Shown one piece after another: positions 9,373 to 18,033 of a DNA stretch of 64,000 nucleotides (the first letter of the stretch is position 1; every line of letters starts with the position of its first letter). Where the stretch lies: contig NZ_CP147404.1 of the NCBI RefSeq assembly GCF_037201805.1, positions 2,706,001 through 2,770,000 of the forward strand, written 5' to 3'. A program made the position numbers and the translations under genes. The stretch is from Bacillus sp. FJAT-52991 (GTDB lineage Bacteria > Bacillota > Bacilli > Bacillales > Domibacillaceae). The notes under the pieces are model-generated. The model was not told the origin of the DNA and ran no database searches. It saw only the letters and a program-made list of their open reading frames with translations.

Positions 9373-11517
9373 TTATTTCGATTGTACACACACAAGTACG
9401 CTAATCGGTTCTATTTCTAAATAATCACTTGCTTCTCTCAAAACAGCAACACCTGCCACTTCATCCTCGACAATAACTTTCCAAGGAGATGGACGGCTAG
9501 GCAATGTCACTTTACTTTTATACGGTGAAGGATGAAAAACGAGCAAAATTTCTTGCCATTCTCCATATTCCCCTACATTGCTTAATAACAATACTAACGA
9601 GCCTCCATCTGAAGCTCCTTTAATTAAATGACGGCGAATCTCTTGAGCACTTTTCAATCGAAAGGCTTCATGATGCTTTCTTATTTGAATTAAACCTTTA
9701 ATAAATTTAACAGTAGAGCCATTTTCATATTGACGATTCCAATCTAATTGATTGATCGTATCTGAACTTGTGTAGCTGTTTTCTACCCCAAACTTTGTGC
9801 GAAAAAATTCTTGTCCGCTGTGCAAAAAAGGGATACCTTGTGATAGCAACACCATTGCTGTCGCGAGACGTTGCCGCTTTTTGTTCCCTTCTACTTCACC
9901 AGGGAAACAAGCTTCTAACTTATCCCAAAGCGTATAATTATCATGTGACTCGACATAATTGACAGATTGATCTGGTTGAAGAAATAGCCCTTGTCTGTTC
10001 CCAAAGCCGATGCTCCCACCAGCGACTTGAAATGCTTCATGGCTAAGAGTTTCCCTTCCAAGTGCAAAGCCATGATCATATAAATTAAACGTACTGCCTT
10101 TAATGGTGTCTCGAAACCAATCATTAAATTGAGCAATACCGGGAAGCTTTGCTTGATTCGCTACATTCGCTTTCAACTCTTTCGCAAGTGCTGTGTTGAG
10201 CTGCCAGCCTTCTCCGAGCAAGATACAGCCTGGTTTAAGACGGTCGACCATCTTCTTCGCTTCATTCATCGTTTCAATATCGAGAATACCCATTAAATCA
10301 AAACGGAAGCCATCGACATTGTAAGTCGTTAACCAATATTGAAGCGAATCTATAATAAATTTCCTCGCCATTTTCCGTTCAGAGGCAAAATCATTGCCTA
10401 CCCCTGTGCCATTAGATGGACGGCCAAACTCGTCTTGACGAAAGAAATATCCTGGCACAATTCGTTCAAAAGCAGAGGTTTCACGAATATACACATGGTT
10501 ATATACCACATCCATAATAACGCGAATTCCTTCTTCATGAAGAGATTCAATCATTCTTTTTAATTCAATCACTCGCGTATGTGGACCTTTAGGATCAGAA
10601 CTGTAACTTCCTTCCGGCACATTAAAATAAAGTGGATTATAGCCCCAGTTATAATTAGCATGTGGCTGTGTATCTGACACACCAAAAAAGTCATTAAAAG
10701 GCAGCAATTCTAAATGAGTAATGCCCAGCTCTTTTAAATAAGCCACACCTGTCGATTGACCGAAACGGCCGCTTGTCTTCTTTTCCATAAACGCCAGATA
10801 CTTCCCCTTATGTTGCATCCCGCTATCTGGATGCATGGAAAAGTCGCGGATCGATGCTTCATAAATAATGGCATCCAGTGGAGAAGAAAAAGGTGGGAGC
10901 GAATGCGTAGAAACAGTGACTTTGTCTTCATCTAACACACACGACCACTCACTATGCAAAGAAATCGCCTTCGCGTAAGGGTCACCCGCTTCTTTCCAAT
11001 GATTGTTAACACGTAAATGATATTGATAATAGGCACCAGCTAAATCACCAGGAACGAGCGCATCGTATACTCCTTGATCACGACGAAACATTTTCGTATA
11101 TAATCCTTCCTCGCTATTTGCAGGCCGATATTTCACAAACACTTCCGTTGCTGTAGGAGCCCATAAACGAAAACGAGTAGCTTCCTTCGTATAAGAAGCA
11201 CCTAAGTCTGAACCGTCATAATAAAAAAGATCATCAAACTCACTGGTACGGATTACCCCACCAATTTGTAAATCTGTCCGCATTAATCGCTCATCAAGCA
11301 CAATGTGAGGACGACCAAATTCTGGTACGATCGGTGTGTAACAAGTATACTTCACACCATCCTCTATCTGTACTTTATCGATCATCTCAAGTTCCATCAT
11401 TTCTGCATCAAGTTCGAGAAAAAAACGCTCTGACTGACCATTATAATAATGCATAGGAAGAATCATCGTGATCACATTCAATTGATCTAAATAGGCCTCA
11501 AAAGGTCGGTTCGCCAT
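9373..11517 (-). CDS. amyX: type I pullulanase AmyX
   Basis: Debranching enzyme cleaving alpha-1,6 bonds of pullulan and glycogen-derived branched glucans; 714 residues, GH13 subfamily 14, with an N-terminal CBM48-type module before the barrel. The pullulanase hallmark YNWGYNP is near residue 287. GH13 regions: I MDVVYNHV (~345), II GFRFDLMG (nucleophile Asp, ~405), III LLGEGW (acid/base Glu, ~435), IV VESHDNYTLW (~530). No signal peptide, so it is intracellular and should act on glycogen made by the glg operon at the other end of the window. ATG 11517 follows AAAAGAGGTGTAGACG. It lies 14 bp downstream of the YtlQ-like gene, so they are probably cotranscribed. Confidence 0.95.
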   Translation of the reverse strand: MANRPFEAYLDQLNVITMILPMHYYNGQSERFFLELDAEMMELEMIDKVQIEDGVKYTCYTPIVPEFGRPHIVLDERLMRTDLQIGGVIRTSEFDDLFYYDGSDLGASYTKEATRFRLWAPTATEVFVKYRPANSEEGLYTKMFRRDQGVYDALVPGDLAGAYYQYHLRVNNHWKEAGDPYAKAISLHSEWSCVLDEDKVTVSTHSLPPFSSPLDAIIYEASIRDFSMHPDSGMQHKGKYLAFMEKKTSGRFGQSTGVAYLKELGITHLELLPFNDFFGVSDTQPHANYNWGYNPLYFNVPEGSYSSDPKGPHTRVIELKRMIESLHEEGIRVIMDVVYNHVYIRETSAFERIVPGYFFRQDEFGRPSNGTGVGNDFASERKMARKFIIDSLQYWLTTYNVDGFRFDLMGILDIETMNEAKKMVDRLKPGCILLGEGWQLNTALAKELKANVANQAKLPGIAQFNDWFRDTIKGSTFNLYDHGFALGRETLSHEAFQVAGGSIGFGNRQGLFLQPDQSVNYVESHDNYTLWDKLEACFPGEVEGNKKRQRLATAMVLLSQGIPFLHSGQEFFRTKFGVENSYTSSDTINQLDWNRQYENGSTVKFIKGLIQIRKHHEAFRLKSAQEIRRHLIKGASDGGSLVLLLSNVGEYGEWQEILLVFHPSPYKSKVTLPSRPSPWKVIVEDEVAGVAVLREASDYLEIEPISVLVCVQSK

Positions 11518-11531
11518 CGTCTACACCTCTT

Positions 11532-12497
11532 TTAGTCACTTTCTTCATCCTTGAAAATAACCCCATCATCCTCTTCCCACTCTGGACGAAGAAAACTTGT
11601 CGTTTGTCCCACGTCCAGCAAGCTTTTCGCTGCTTTTAACTGCATATTTTTCAACGGAGATCTCATATTGCGAAGCCTAGTAAACCATTCCTCGAATTTC
11701 CGCTCATCAATCACTTCTAGATCATAAGGTACATTAGGATAATCGACAAACCCATTGCGAGAAATAATCGCTTTGCGAATAGGGAAGTCGACCTCATGCT
11801 GAAGAAATAACTGCTTCATAACAATTTCCATTCGGTTTAAAGCAAGAACAGGGCTTAATACTTTCGCTTCCCTTTCCCCATATCTCTTCATCCAGAATCG
11901 CTCCGTTGAACCAATGTAGACGGACTGATCCTCTTCCTCTAAGAAAGTCAAACACCAAGCTTCTGTCGGTGTAAGCAGTATAATATCTAATTCCATTGGT
12001 GCATTTTTCAACCGAAGAATCGGTTGATATAGCAACATAAACGAATCAGGGAACCTCTGCAAAAAGAACTTCAAACGCTCATCATGAAAGTATTTAAAAT
12101 CAATATATGATTTCTCACGGATTGTCGAGCTTGCCCATTTCACTTGAAAACGAAAAAGCTGGTCTAGAAACTTGTGCTTTAGCTCATCCACATGCTGTAC
12201 ATCATAAAGCTTTTCGACATCAAACAATGCTGCTTCTACCTGTTCTTGAACGTCAGATTCCTCTTCTATCTCTTTTTGTCGTTTTAACATTGATTTGATT
12301 TTATGTAGCATTCCTTCTTGAGCAATATCTTCTTCAAATTCTTCGGCACCCTCTGCGCCTTCCCATTGATTTCGTTCCCATTGCTCTTTTGTTTTTTCCC
12401 ATTGTTGTTTTTTCAAACGGACAAAATGGGAAGGGTACTTATATAAATCGATTTCATATCTCGAAATGTAATCTTGCAACTTAATTAACTGCGCCAT
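11532..12497 (-). CDS. conserved uncharacterised protein (YtlQ-like, NERD-related)
   Basis: Cytosolic protein of 321 residues without a signal peptide. The first ~110 residues are strongly charged and helical, with Trp-rich and Glu-rich stretches that could form a coiled coil. The second half holds alternating hydrophobic strands (MELDIILLTPTEAWCLTFL; AIISRNGFVDYPN) reminiscent of NERD nuclease-related domains: an Asp followed by LL and, ~10 residues later, a short strand. By position between thpR and amyX it corresponds to B. subtilis ytlQ. Catalytic activity is not demonstrable from sequence. ATG 12497 follows GAAAGGAATCATGACCA. It is 15 bp downstream of thpR in a thpR-ytlQ-amyX operon. Confidence 0.7.
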   Translation of the reverse strand: MAQLIKLQDYISRYEIDLYKYPSHFVRLKKQQWEKTKEQWERNQWEGAEGAEEFEEDIAQEGMLHKIKSMLKRQKEIEEESDVQEQVEAALFDVEKLYDVQHVDELKHKFLDQLFRFQVKWASSTIREKSYIDFKYFHDERLKFFLQRFPDSFMLLYQPILRLKNAPMELDIILLTPTEAWCLTFLEEEDQSVYIGSTERFWMKRYGEREAKVLSPVLALNRMEIVMKQLFLQHEVDFPIRKAIISRNGFVDYPNVPYDLEVIDERKFEEWFTRLRNMRSPLKNMQLKAAKSLLDVGQTTSFLRPEWEEDDGVIFKDEESD

Positions 12498-12512
12498 TGG
12501 TCATGATTCCTT

Positions 12513-13049
12513 TCATTCAGTTACTAAAAAAATATCGTGTTCTTCATATTTAGGGCTTCGATCGAGATGCGTTTTGTATAGTACCACTTTTTCAGTGAAA
12601 AAGTGGATAGCAGTTGGGCTTACTGGAGGGAGATACGCCTTTTCTCCTTGCCACTTTCTTGCCAATGTAATATGGGGACGAAATGGCCGACTCTCTAATT
12701 GAAAGCCCGCTTCACGACAAGCTGTACTCACCGCCTGCTGTAATTGATTTAGTTTAGGCTCTAGTTTCACTCCTGCCCAAAAAATACGGGGCTGTTCTTC
12801 TTTACCAAATGTGCCAAATGAATCAATCGTCAAAGCAAAGGGGGAAAACGTATCTAGCGCTTTAGTCACTCCATCCCTCGCCTTTTTTAATTTTCCCCCC
12901 TCGGCTTCTCCTAAAAAAGCTAAAGTCAAATGAAGATCCTGCTCATGAACAGCACGAGCAAAAGGAAGGTTCCTATCAAGAAATGCTTGATGCAATTGCT
13001 CCTTAATCTTTTCTGGTAAAGCGAGTGCAAAGAAATAATGATGACCCAT
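12513..13049 (-). CDS. thpR: RNA 2',3'-cyclic phosphodiesterase ThpR
   Basis: Member of the 2H phosphoesterase superfamily (formerly 2'-5' RNA ligase, YtlP), 178 residues. Both catalytic HxTx motifs are present: HLTLAFLG near residue 42 and HITLARKW near residue 126. The starting motif HYFFALALPEKIKEQL is typical. It opens 2',3'-cyclic phosphate ends of RNA; the biological substrate in Bacillus is unclear. ATG 13049 is preceded by AAAGGAGTAAATGT. First gene of the thpR-ytlQ-amyX run and divergent from ytkP. Confidence 0.93.
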   Translation of the reverse strand: MGHHYFFALALPEKIKEQLHQAFLDRNLPFARAVHEQDLHLTLAFLGEAEGGKLKKARDGVTKALDTFSPFALTIDSFGTFGKEEQPRIFWAGVKLEPKLNQLQQAVSTACREAGFQLESRPFRPHITLARKWQGEKAYLPPVSPTAIHFFTEKVVLYKTHLDRSPKYEEHDIFLVTE

Positions 13050-13231
13050 ACATTTACTCCTTTATCGTACAATTTACTCATATTTTATCAAAGGATTGAC
13101 ACTTACGCCAAATCTTGAAAAGATACTGTTTAATCATGGACTTTCCTTCTAATCTAATGAAAACAAATTGGATTTATCTGATTTATATGTTATTAATAAA
13201 AGTAAACGATTGCAGAAAGGAAGAGCCTTCA

Positions 13232-14158
13232 ATGAAAACTGTTCACAATATCGCTGAATTGATTGGAGATACCCCCCTTGTTAAATTAAATCGACTCAAC
13301 CCAGAGAACGGGGCCGATGTATATGTGAAGCTGGAATTTTTCAATCCGAGTAAAAGCGTGAAAGACCGGGCAGCCTTCAATATGATCATAGAAGCCGAAA
13401 AAGCGGGTGTATTAAAACCGGGTTCAACAATTATTGAACCAACAAGTGGAAACACAGGTATCGGTCTAGCAATGAATGCAGCAGCAAGAGGTTACAAAGC
13501 GATTCTTGTTATGCCGGATACGATGACAAAGGAACGGATTAATTTACTGAAAGCGTATGGAGCTAGCGTCGTGCTTACCCCCGGAAGTGAAAAGATGCCT
13601 GGTGCAATCAAAAAAGCAGAAGAGCTAGCGAAGGAAATTCCTAACAGCTTCATTCCGATGCAATTTGATAACAAAGCCAATCCAAACGCCCATCGAAAAA
13701 CGACGGCACTGGAGATCATCGAGAGCGTTCAACAAATCGGCAAAAACCTTGGTGCCTTTGTTGCCACAGCCGGCACAGGAGGCACGATTACTGGTACGGG
13801 CGAAGTGTTAAAAGAGCATTACCCGAACTTACTCGTACATGTCGTGGAACCAGCCGGATCCCCTGTCCTTTCTGGTGGAAAGCCAGGCAAACATAAGCTT
13901 GTCGGAACAAGCCCTGGATTTATTCCAAACACATTAAATGAAGATGTGTATAACTATATTTATCAAATTAAAGACGAAGATGCTTACGACATCACGCATC
14001 GACTCGCTCGGGAAGAAGGCCTTCTCGTTGGACCATCTTCAGGTGCTGCTTGCTATGCTGCGATTCAAACAGCGAGAACATTAACAAAGGATGACATCGT
14101 TATTTGTATCGCCTGCGACACAGGAGAGCGCTATTTATCGAGTGATCTTTTTGAATAA
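13232..14158 (+). CDS. ytkP: cysteine synthase-like PLP enzyme YtkP
   Basis: Fold-type II PLP-dependent enzyme of the O-acetylserine sulfhydrylase/cystathionine beta-synthase family, 308 residues. PLP lysine in PSKSVKDRAA (~residue 42), substrate loop PTSGNTGIG (~70), phosphate-binding GTGGTITGTGE (~178) and a C-terminal Ser in GPSSGAA (~265). The sequence is close to CysK but YtkP is a separate Bacillus paralogue whose exact substrate is not established. An upstream in-frame ATG at 13115 is unlikely; ATG 13232 has AAAGGAAG ten bases before it. Monocistronic, convergent with ytjP across a shared terminator. No S-box or CymR-like element is visible upstream. Confidence 0.9.
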   Translation: MKTVHNIAELIGDTPLVKLNRLNPENGADVYVKLEFFNPSKSVKDRAAFNMIIEAEKAGVLKPGSTIIEPTSGNTGIGLAMNAAARGYKAILVMPDTMTKERINLLKAYGASVVLTPGSEKMPGAIKKAEELAKEIPNSFIPMQFDNKANPNAHRKTTALEIIESVQQIGKNLGAFVATAGTGGTITGTGEVLKEHYPNLLVHVVEPAGSPVLSGGKPGKHKLVGTSPGFIPNTLNEDVYNYIYQIKDEDAYDITHRLAREEGLLVGPSSGAACYAAIQTARTLTKDDIVICIACDTGERYLSSDLFE

Positions 14159-14174
14159 AGACTTGCTTCGTTCC

Positions 14175-14211
14175 AAAAAAAGCATGCAGAGACTCCCTGC
14201 ATGCTTTTTTA
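14175..14211. terminator. bidirectional terminator between ytkP and ytjP
   Basis: Nine-bp stem AGCATGCAG / CTGCATGCT (arms 14181-14189, 14197-14205) flanked by A7 and T6 tracts, between convergent gene ends; overlaps the first bases after the ytjP stop. Confidence 0.92.
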
Positions 14212-15633
14212 TTTTTCCACAGCTAACTCCCAAATCGCTTGAGCATAAATGGCTGTCGCTTTCAGTAAATCTTCTACAAACATATGCTCATCTTTTTGAT
14301 GGGCTACATCCGCTCGACCCGGGAACAGCGCACCATAGGCAACACCTGTTTTTAATGAGCGTGCATAAGTTCCTCCACCAATCGATAATAACTGGGCCTT
14401 CTCACCTGTTTGTTCTTCATATACTTTTGCTAGTGTTTGAATAAACGGATGATCTTGCTCCACATGATGAGGCTCGCTATTTGAAAAATTTTCGATAACA
14501 ACCTTCTCTTGTTTCAAACGCTCCGTCAGTTCAGCTTTTTTCTCTGCGAACGGGAACGTCACAGGATAGCGCATATTCAAGCCTAAGCGCCCACCCTTTT
14601 GTTCATCATAGGAAAGCTTTCCAACATTAATAGTCAAATCACCTGTGATATCATCCTGATAATTGATTCCTAACGCTTTTCCACGAGAATCTTTAAAGAA
14701 AAAGCGACTTGTCCATTGGAAAAAGTGAGCGGACTGTTCATCAAGTACTCGATTCGCCAAAAATTCCACCAAATATAAACCAGCACTTTTCCCAAGATCA
14801 GGCTCCATCCCATGAGCAGATACGCCCTTCATTTCTAATACGAGCAATCCACGATCAATATAATATTGCCCATCTAAGCCATTGTCTTTCGCAAAATCAC
14901 TGTAGCTTTGTAGCAGCTCAGTTTGTCCACTATTCACCGTTAAAATCGCTTTCGCATAATCAGGCACCATATTGTAACGTCGGCCAGATTCAAACGAATG
15001 AACAAACATGTTCACCGAGTGTTCTGCCGTCGGAACAACTGGTGAGAAAACCATATCGAAATCAGCAATTCCTTTTTCTGCAAAAATAATCGGAAAATCG
15101 GCATCCGGAGCAAAACCAATCGCTGGCATTTCTTCCTTAGCAAAATAGCGATCTACACAACGCCAATCACTTTCTTCATCCGTTCCAATAATCATCCGCA
15201 CTCGTTTGTGAAAAGATTGTCCGAGCTCCTTAACAATTTTCATCGCATAATAAGCCGCCATCGTCGGCCCTTTATCATCTATTGCCCCGCGACCAAAAAT
15301 TTTGCCGTCTCTAATTTCTCCACCAAACGGATCAGTCGTCCAATCATCCCCTTCAGGAACGACATCTACATGACATAAGACCCCTAATAATTCCTCCCCT
15401 TCACCGAATTCTAAATGTCCGGCAAGGTTATCTACATTTTTACCAGTAAACCCATCCTTTTCACCAAGTGCCAACATAAAGTCAAGCGCCTCTTTCACCT
15501 GCTGTCCAAGCGGAGCATTCGCCGTTGCTCCTTCCTCATCTAACACGCTTTTTATCGCAATTAATGACTGCAAATCCCGAAGCAAATCGTCCTTTCGCTT
15601 CTCCACTTCCAACATCCAATCAATCGCCGTCAT
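14209..15633 (-). CDS. ytjP: M20 family dipeptidase YtjP (PepV-like)
   Basis: Cytosolic zinc dipeptidase of the M20 family, 474 residues. Metal and catalytic motifs: LCHVDVVPEG (~residue 78), GRGAIDDKGPT (~112, bridging Asp), GTDEESDWR (~148, catalytic Glu and metal Glu), with a C-terminal His in the PGRADVAHQKDEHMFVED segment (~440). The lid/dimerisation domain is inserted between ~190 and ~390, as in PepV. It probably hydrolyses a broad range of dipeptides. ATG 15633 is preferred to an upstream TTG (15651) because GGGAG is eight bases before it. Single gene, with a long A/T-rich region upstream shared with ytzE. Confidence 0.93.
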   Translation of the reverse strand: MTAIDWMLEVEKRKDDLLRDLQSLIAIKSVLDEEGATANAPLGQQVKEALDFMLALGEKDGFTGKNVDNLAGHLEFGEGEELLGVLCHVDVVPEGDDWTTDPFGGEIRDGKIFGRGAIDDKGPTMAAYYAMKIVKELGQSFHKRVRMIIGTDEESDWRCVDRYFAKEEMPAIGFAPDADFPIIFAEKGIADFDMVFSPVVPTAEHSVNMFVHSFESGRRYNMVPDYAKAILTVNSGQTELLQSYSDFAKDNGLDGQYYIDRGLLVLEMKGVSAHGMEPDLGKSAGLYLVEFLANRVLDEQSAHFFQWTSRFFFKDSRGKALGINYQDDITGDLTINVGKLSYDEQKGGRLGLNMRYPVTFPFAEKKAELTERLKQEKVVIENFSNSEPHHVEQDHPFIQTLAKVYEEQTGEKAQLLSIGGGTYARSLKTGVAYGALFPGRADVAHQKDEHMFVEDLLKATAIYAQAIWELAVEK

Positions 15634-16004
15634 CACTGATACTCCCTTCAAAAAAACAAATATATTCCTATTCTACCCCTGATTCCCTTGAAAAGAAATA
15701 ATCTGAGAATTAGAAAATTTCAAAGTGAGGTAAAGAAGCTATTTCTGACGATAAATAACTTTTTATTATTATGTTTCATCCATTGTTAAAAATGGGTAAA
15801 TATAATGTAAATAATCGTTAAATCAATCATTTTCCTAGAAAATTTGAATAAAATGAGGTAAACTGTATGTGTCAGACATCTTAAACTATTTTGTAAAGGA
15901 GCTGTCTGTGGCAAAAGAATTACATATTTTTTGAGAAGCATCAACTTCTCTGTCAACCGTCGTCTGTTGGATTGCCTCTGGAAAAAAGATGAGGGAGTGG
16001 TTTT
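15634..16004 (+). other. 371-bp divergent leader region upstream of ytzE with mini-ORF and hairpin
   Basis: No full gene is present. A sigma-A-like promoter is read at 15836-15864. A well-formed Shine-Dalgarno AAAGGAG (15895-15901) is followed six bases later by GTG and an eight-codon reading frame ending in TGA (15908-15934). The stop codon runs into a perfect 6-bp hairpin GAGAAG-CATCAA-CTTCTC (15933-15950). A second stretch (15951-15990) separates this from the ytzE ribosome-binding site. The arrangement resembles a leader peptide but no repeated codon is obvious. Confidence 0.4.
15836..15864 (+). promoter_or_regulatory. sigma-A-like promoter for ytzE
   Basis: TAGAAA (15836-15841), a 17-bp spacer and TAAACT (15859-15864). 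Both boxes are four-of-six or weaker matches, but spacing is ideal and it precedes the leader and ytzE. Confidence 0.4.
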
Positions 16005-16226
16005 TTGAAACCTTCAACAAATCGGATGCTAAATCGAATTAAATCAGTCTATATGTTTATTAGAGAAAACGGGACTGTTTCAACTCAGGAAATCGTAGAT
16101 GAATTCGGCATCACTCCTCGCACCATTCAACGTGATTTGAATGTGTTAGCCTACAACGACTTAGTCATTAGTCCAAGTCGTGGCAAGTGGACAACAACGG
16201 AAAAGAAAGTTCGAATTAGCTCTTAA
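16005..16226 (+). CDS. ytzE: small DeoR-type helix-turn-helix protein YtzE
   Basis: A 73-residue protein consisting almost only of a DeoR-type winged helix: HTH QEIVDEFGITPRTIQRDLNVL at residues ~27-48, wing LVISPSRGKW. It lacks the sugar-binding domain of full DeoR regulators, so it is a stand-alone DNA-binding module; target genes are unknown. The start is TTG at 16005, supported by GAGGGAG (15991-15997) seven bases before it and by the conserved MKPSTNRML beginning of the B. subtilis protein. A long leader precedes it (see 15634-16004). Confidence 0.88.
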   Translation: MKPSTNRMLNRIKSVYMFIRENGTVSTQEIVDEFGITPRTIQRDLNVLAYNDLVISPSRGKWTTTEKKVRISS

Positions 16227-16249
16227 AAAAATGAATATTGTACATTTAA

Positions 16250-16280
16250 ATCCCCCGCCTAATCGACGGGGGATTCTTTA
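16250..16280. terminator. terminator between ytzE and ytzG
   Basis: Eight-bp GC-rich stem ATCCCCCG / CGGGGGAT (16250-16257, 16267-16274) followed by a T-rich stretch, between convergent ends of ytzE and ytzG. Confidence 0.8.
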
Positions 16281-16286
16281 CTTTCT

Positions 16287-16997
16287 TTATCGATCTACTA
16301 ACAACTTTACTTCTTCTTCTGTTAATTCTCGGTATTCCCCAAGTTCTAACTCTTCATCAAGCACTAGCGGCCCCATGGAAATTCGCTGTAAATAAACGAC
16401 CTTTTTGCCGACCGCTTCAAACATGCGTTTCACTTGATGAAACTTCCCTTCTGTAATCGTCAGTTCAATGTCAGAACGAATACCACTTTTTAAAATCACT
16501 AACTCTCCAGGCTTCGTTTCGTAACCATCATCCAAAGTGACACCACGACGAAATGCTTCTACATCGCTCTCAGTTACTTCGCCGGCAATGACCGCAAAAT
16601 AAGTTTTCGGCACATGCTTTTTCGGTGACAGCAATTGATGGGCGAGCTGTCCGTCGTTGGTTATTAACAAGAGACCTTCTGTATCTTTATCGAGCCTGCC
16701 GACGGGAAACGGTTCAAATACGATATGCTCAGGTTCTAGTAAATCAACGACCGTTTCATCGCGAGTATCCTCTGTGGCTGAAATGACTCCTTGCGGCTTA
16801 TTCATCATTAAGTAAATAAATTCACGATAATGAACTTCTTCCCCATGAATAACGATATGATCTTTGTTTGGGTCCACATGCTGCTTGCCATCTTTCACAA
16901 GCTCCCCATTCACCGTCACACCGCCAGATTTCAAGATTTTCTTGACATCTTTCCGACTGCCATAGCCAAGATTGGCCAAAATTTTATCCACTCTCAT
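16287..16997 (-). CDS. ytzG: 16S rRNA pseudouridine synthase, RsuA/RluB family (YtzG)
   Basis: Pseudouridine synthase of 236 residues with an N-terminal S4 RNA-binding domain (MRVDKILANLGYGSRKDVKKIL) followed by the RsuA catalytic domain. The catalytic Asp is in GRLDKDTEGLLLITND (~residue 103), and the KTYFAVI and GKFHQVKRMF motifs are present. By family it should modify small-subunit rRNA, but the exact uridine is not deducible. ATG 16997 is chosen over the upstream ATG at 17015 because GGAGG lies seven bases before it. Length is normal for the family. Confidence 0.93.
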   Translation of the reverse strand: MRVDKILANLGYGSRKDVKKILKSGGVTVNGELVKDGKQHVDPNKDHIVIHGEEVHYREFIYLMMNKPQGVISATEDTRDETVVDLLEPEHIVFEPFPVGRLDKDTEGLLLITNDGQLAHQLLSPKKHVPKTYFAVIAGEVTESDVEAFRRGVTLDDGYETKPGELVILKSGIRSDIELTITEGKFHQVKRMFEAVGKKVVYLQRISMGPLVLDEELELGEYRELTEEEVKLLVDR

Positions 16998-17063
16998 GAC
17001 CATTCCTCCATTCATTCCAACACATTGATCATTATAGCTTCCCCTACTACATTAAAGAAGTCT

Positions 17064-17957
17064 TTACTTTTTCGCTCGTGATAACATAAGAACAGTCGTA
17101 ATAATACAAATTGTTCCTATCCATTCACCAATACCGAAATCAACATTTAAAACGAGCACTGATAAAAAAACAGCAGATAACGGCTCCACACAAGCGAGTA
17201 AGCTCGTTTCTGACGGCTTTAAATAACGCAAACTTTCTGAATATAAATAAAAGGCAATCAGTGTACCGAAAACAATCACAAACAGTACCCCTGCAAGCGT
17301 CGGTATATTCATTATCCCTTCATACTTCCATGGAGGATGCACGAAGCTAAAGCCGAGCCCACCAAGCGTCATTCCCCAGCCGATCACAATAATGACTCCC
17401 CATCTTTTCAACAGCTCAATTGGATAGACTGTATAAAAAGCAAGAGCAACCGCTGAGCTAAGTCCCCAAAACACAGCGGGTCCTGAAATAGATAAGGCGA
17501 ATGGATTGCCACCCGTCACTAGGAAAAACGTACCTAACATAGATAGCAATACGGCGACTATTTCCTTAATCGATAGTTTAGCCTTTGAACGAAAGGTCAT
17601 ATAGAGAACAACCAATACCGGTGCCAAATATTGAAGCACTGTCGCTGTTGCTGCATTTCCATTTTCAATAGCCGCAAAGAACGTATATTGCATACCAATC
17701 ATTCCGATGACGCTCAATAAAAGAAGGGGCACTCTACTAAATCGATCTTTCCAAATAGCAAAAACTAAATCACGTTCTTTCATCGCAGCAAAACTTAGTA
17801 AGATCAGGCCTGCAAGCAAGAGCCTCACCGTCACTAGCCACTCTACACTGACTCCTTGCTGTTGAAAAAGAAATTGAGCGACTACCCCTGATCCTCCCCA
17901 AAAAATCGCGCTTGAAAGCACCATCATTATGCCTTTTACACGTGAACTAAAAGCCAT
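17064..17957 (-). CDS. EamA/DMT family transporter
   Basis: Ten-TM drug/metabolite transporter of 297 residues made of two EamA repeats (residues ~5-140 and ~150-290). The first repeat begins IMMVLSSAIFWGGSGVVAQFL and the second contains FWGLSSAVALAFYTVYP; the conserved EPLSAVFLS motif near residue 262 is typical. Members export amino acids or metabolites; the substrate here is unknown. ATG 17957 follows GGGAGGGAGGAAA, a strong Shine-Dalgarno. It lies downstream of murJ on the same strand but after a terminator, so it probably has its own promoter. Confidence 0.9.
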   Translation of the reverse strand: MAFSSRVKGIMMVLSSAIFWGGSGVVAQFLFQQQGVSVEWLVTVRLLLAGLILLSFAAMKERDLVFAIWKDRFSRVPLLLLSVIGMIGMQYTFFAAIENGNAATATVLQYLAPVLVVLYMTFRSKAKLSIKEIVAVLLSMLGTFFLVTGGNPFALSISGPAVFWGLSSAVALAFYTVYPIELLKRWGVIIVIGWGMTLGGLGFSFVHPPWKYEGIMNIPTLAGVLFVIVFGTLIAFYLYSESLRYLKPSETSLLACVEPLSAVFLSVLVLNVDFGIGEWIGTICIITTVLMLSRAKK

Positions 17958-17976
17958 TTTCCTCCCTCCCCCAATT

Positions 17977-18026
17977 AAAAAAGAGGCCTCCCCAAAAATG
18001 GTTGGCTTTCTGGGTTAGCCTCTCTA
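17977..18026 (-). terminator. terminator after murJ
   Basis: Imperfect long hairpin AGAGGC...GCCTCT (17982-17987 and 18018-18023 outer arms, with inner GGGG/CCC pairing) ending in T6 on the minus strand, directly after the murJ stop. Confidence 0.75.
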
Positions 18027-18033
18027 CTTATTT

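Noticed and set aside
14709..15089. 126-codon plus-strand frame opposite ytjP
   Set aside because: Antisense shadow of a well-conserved M20 peptidase; no Shine-Dalgarno.
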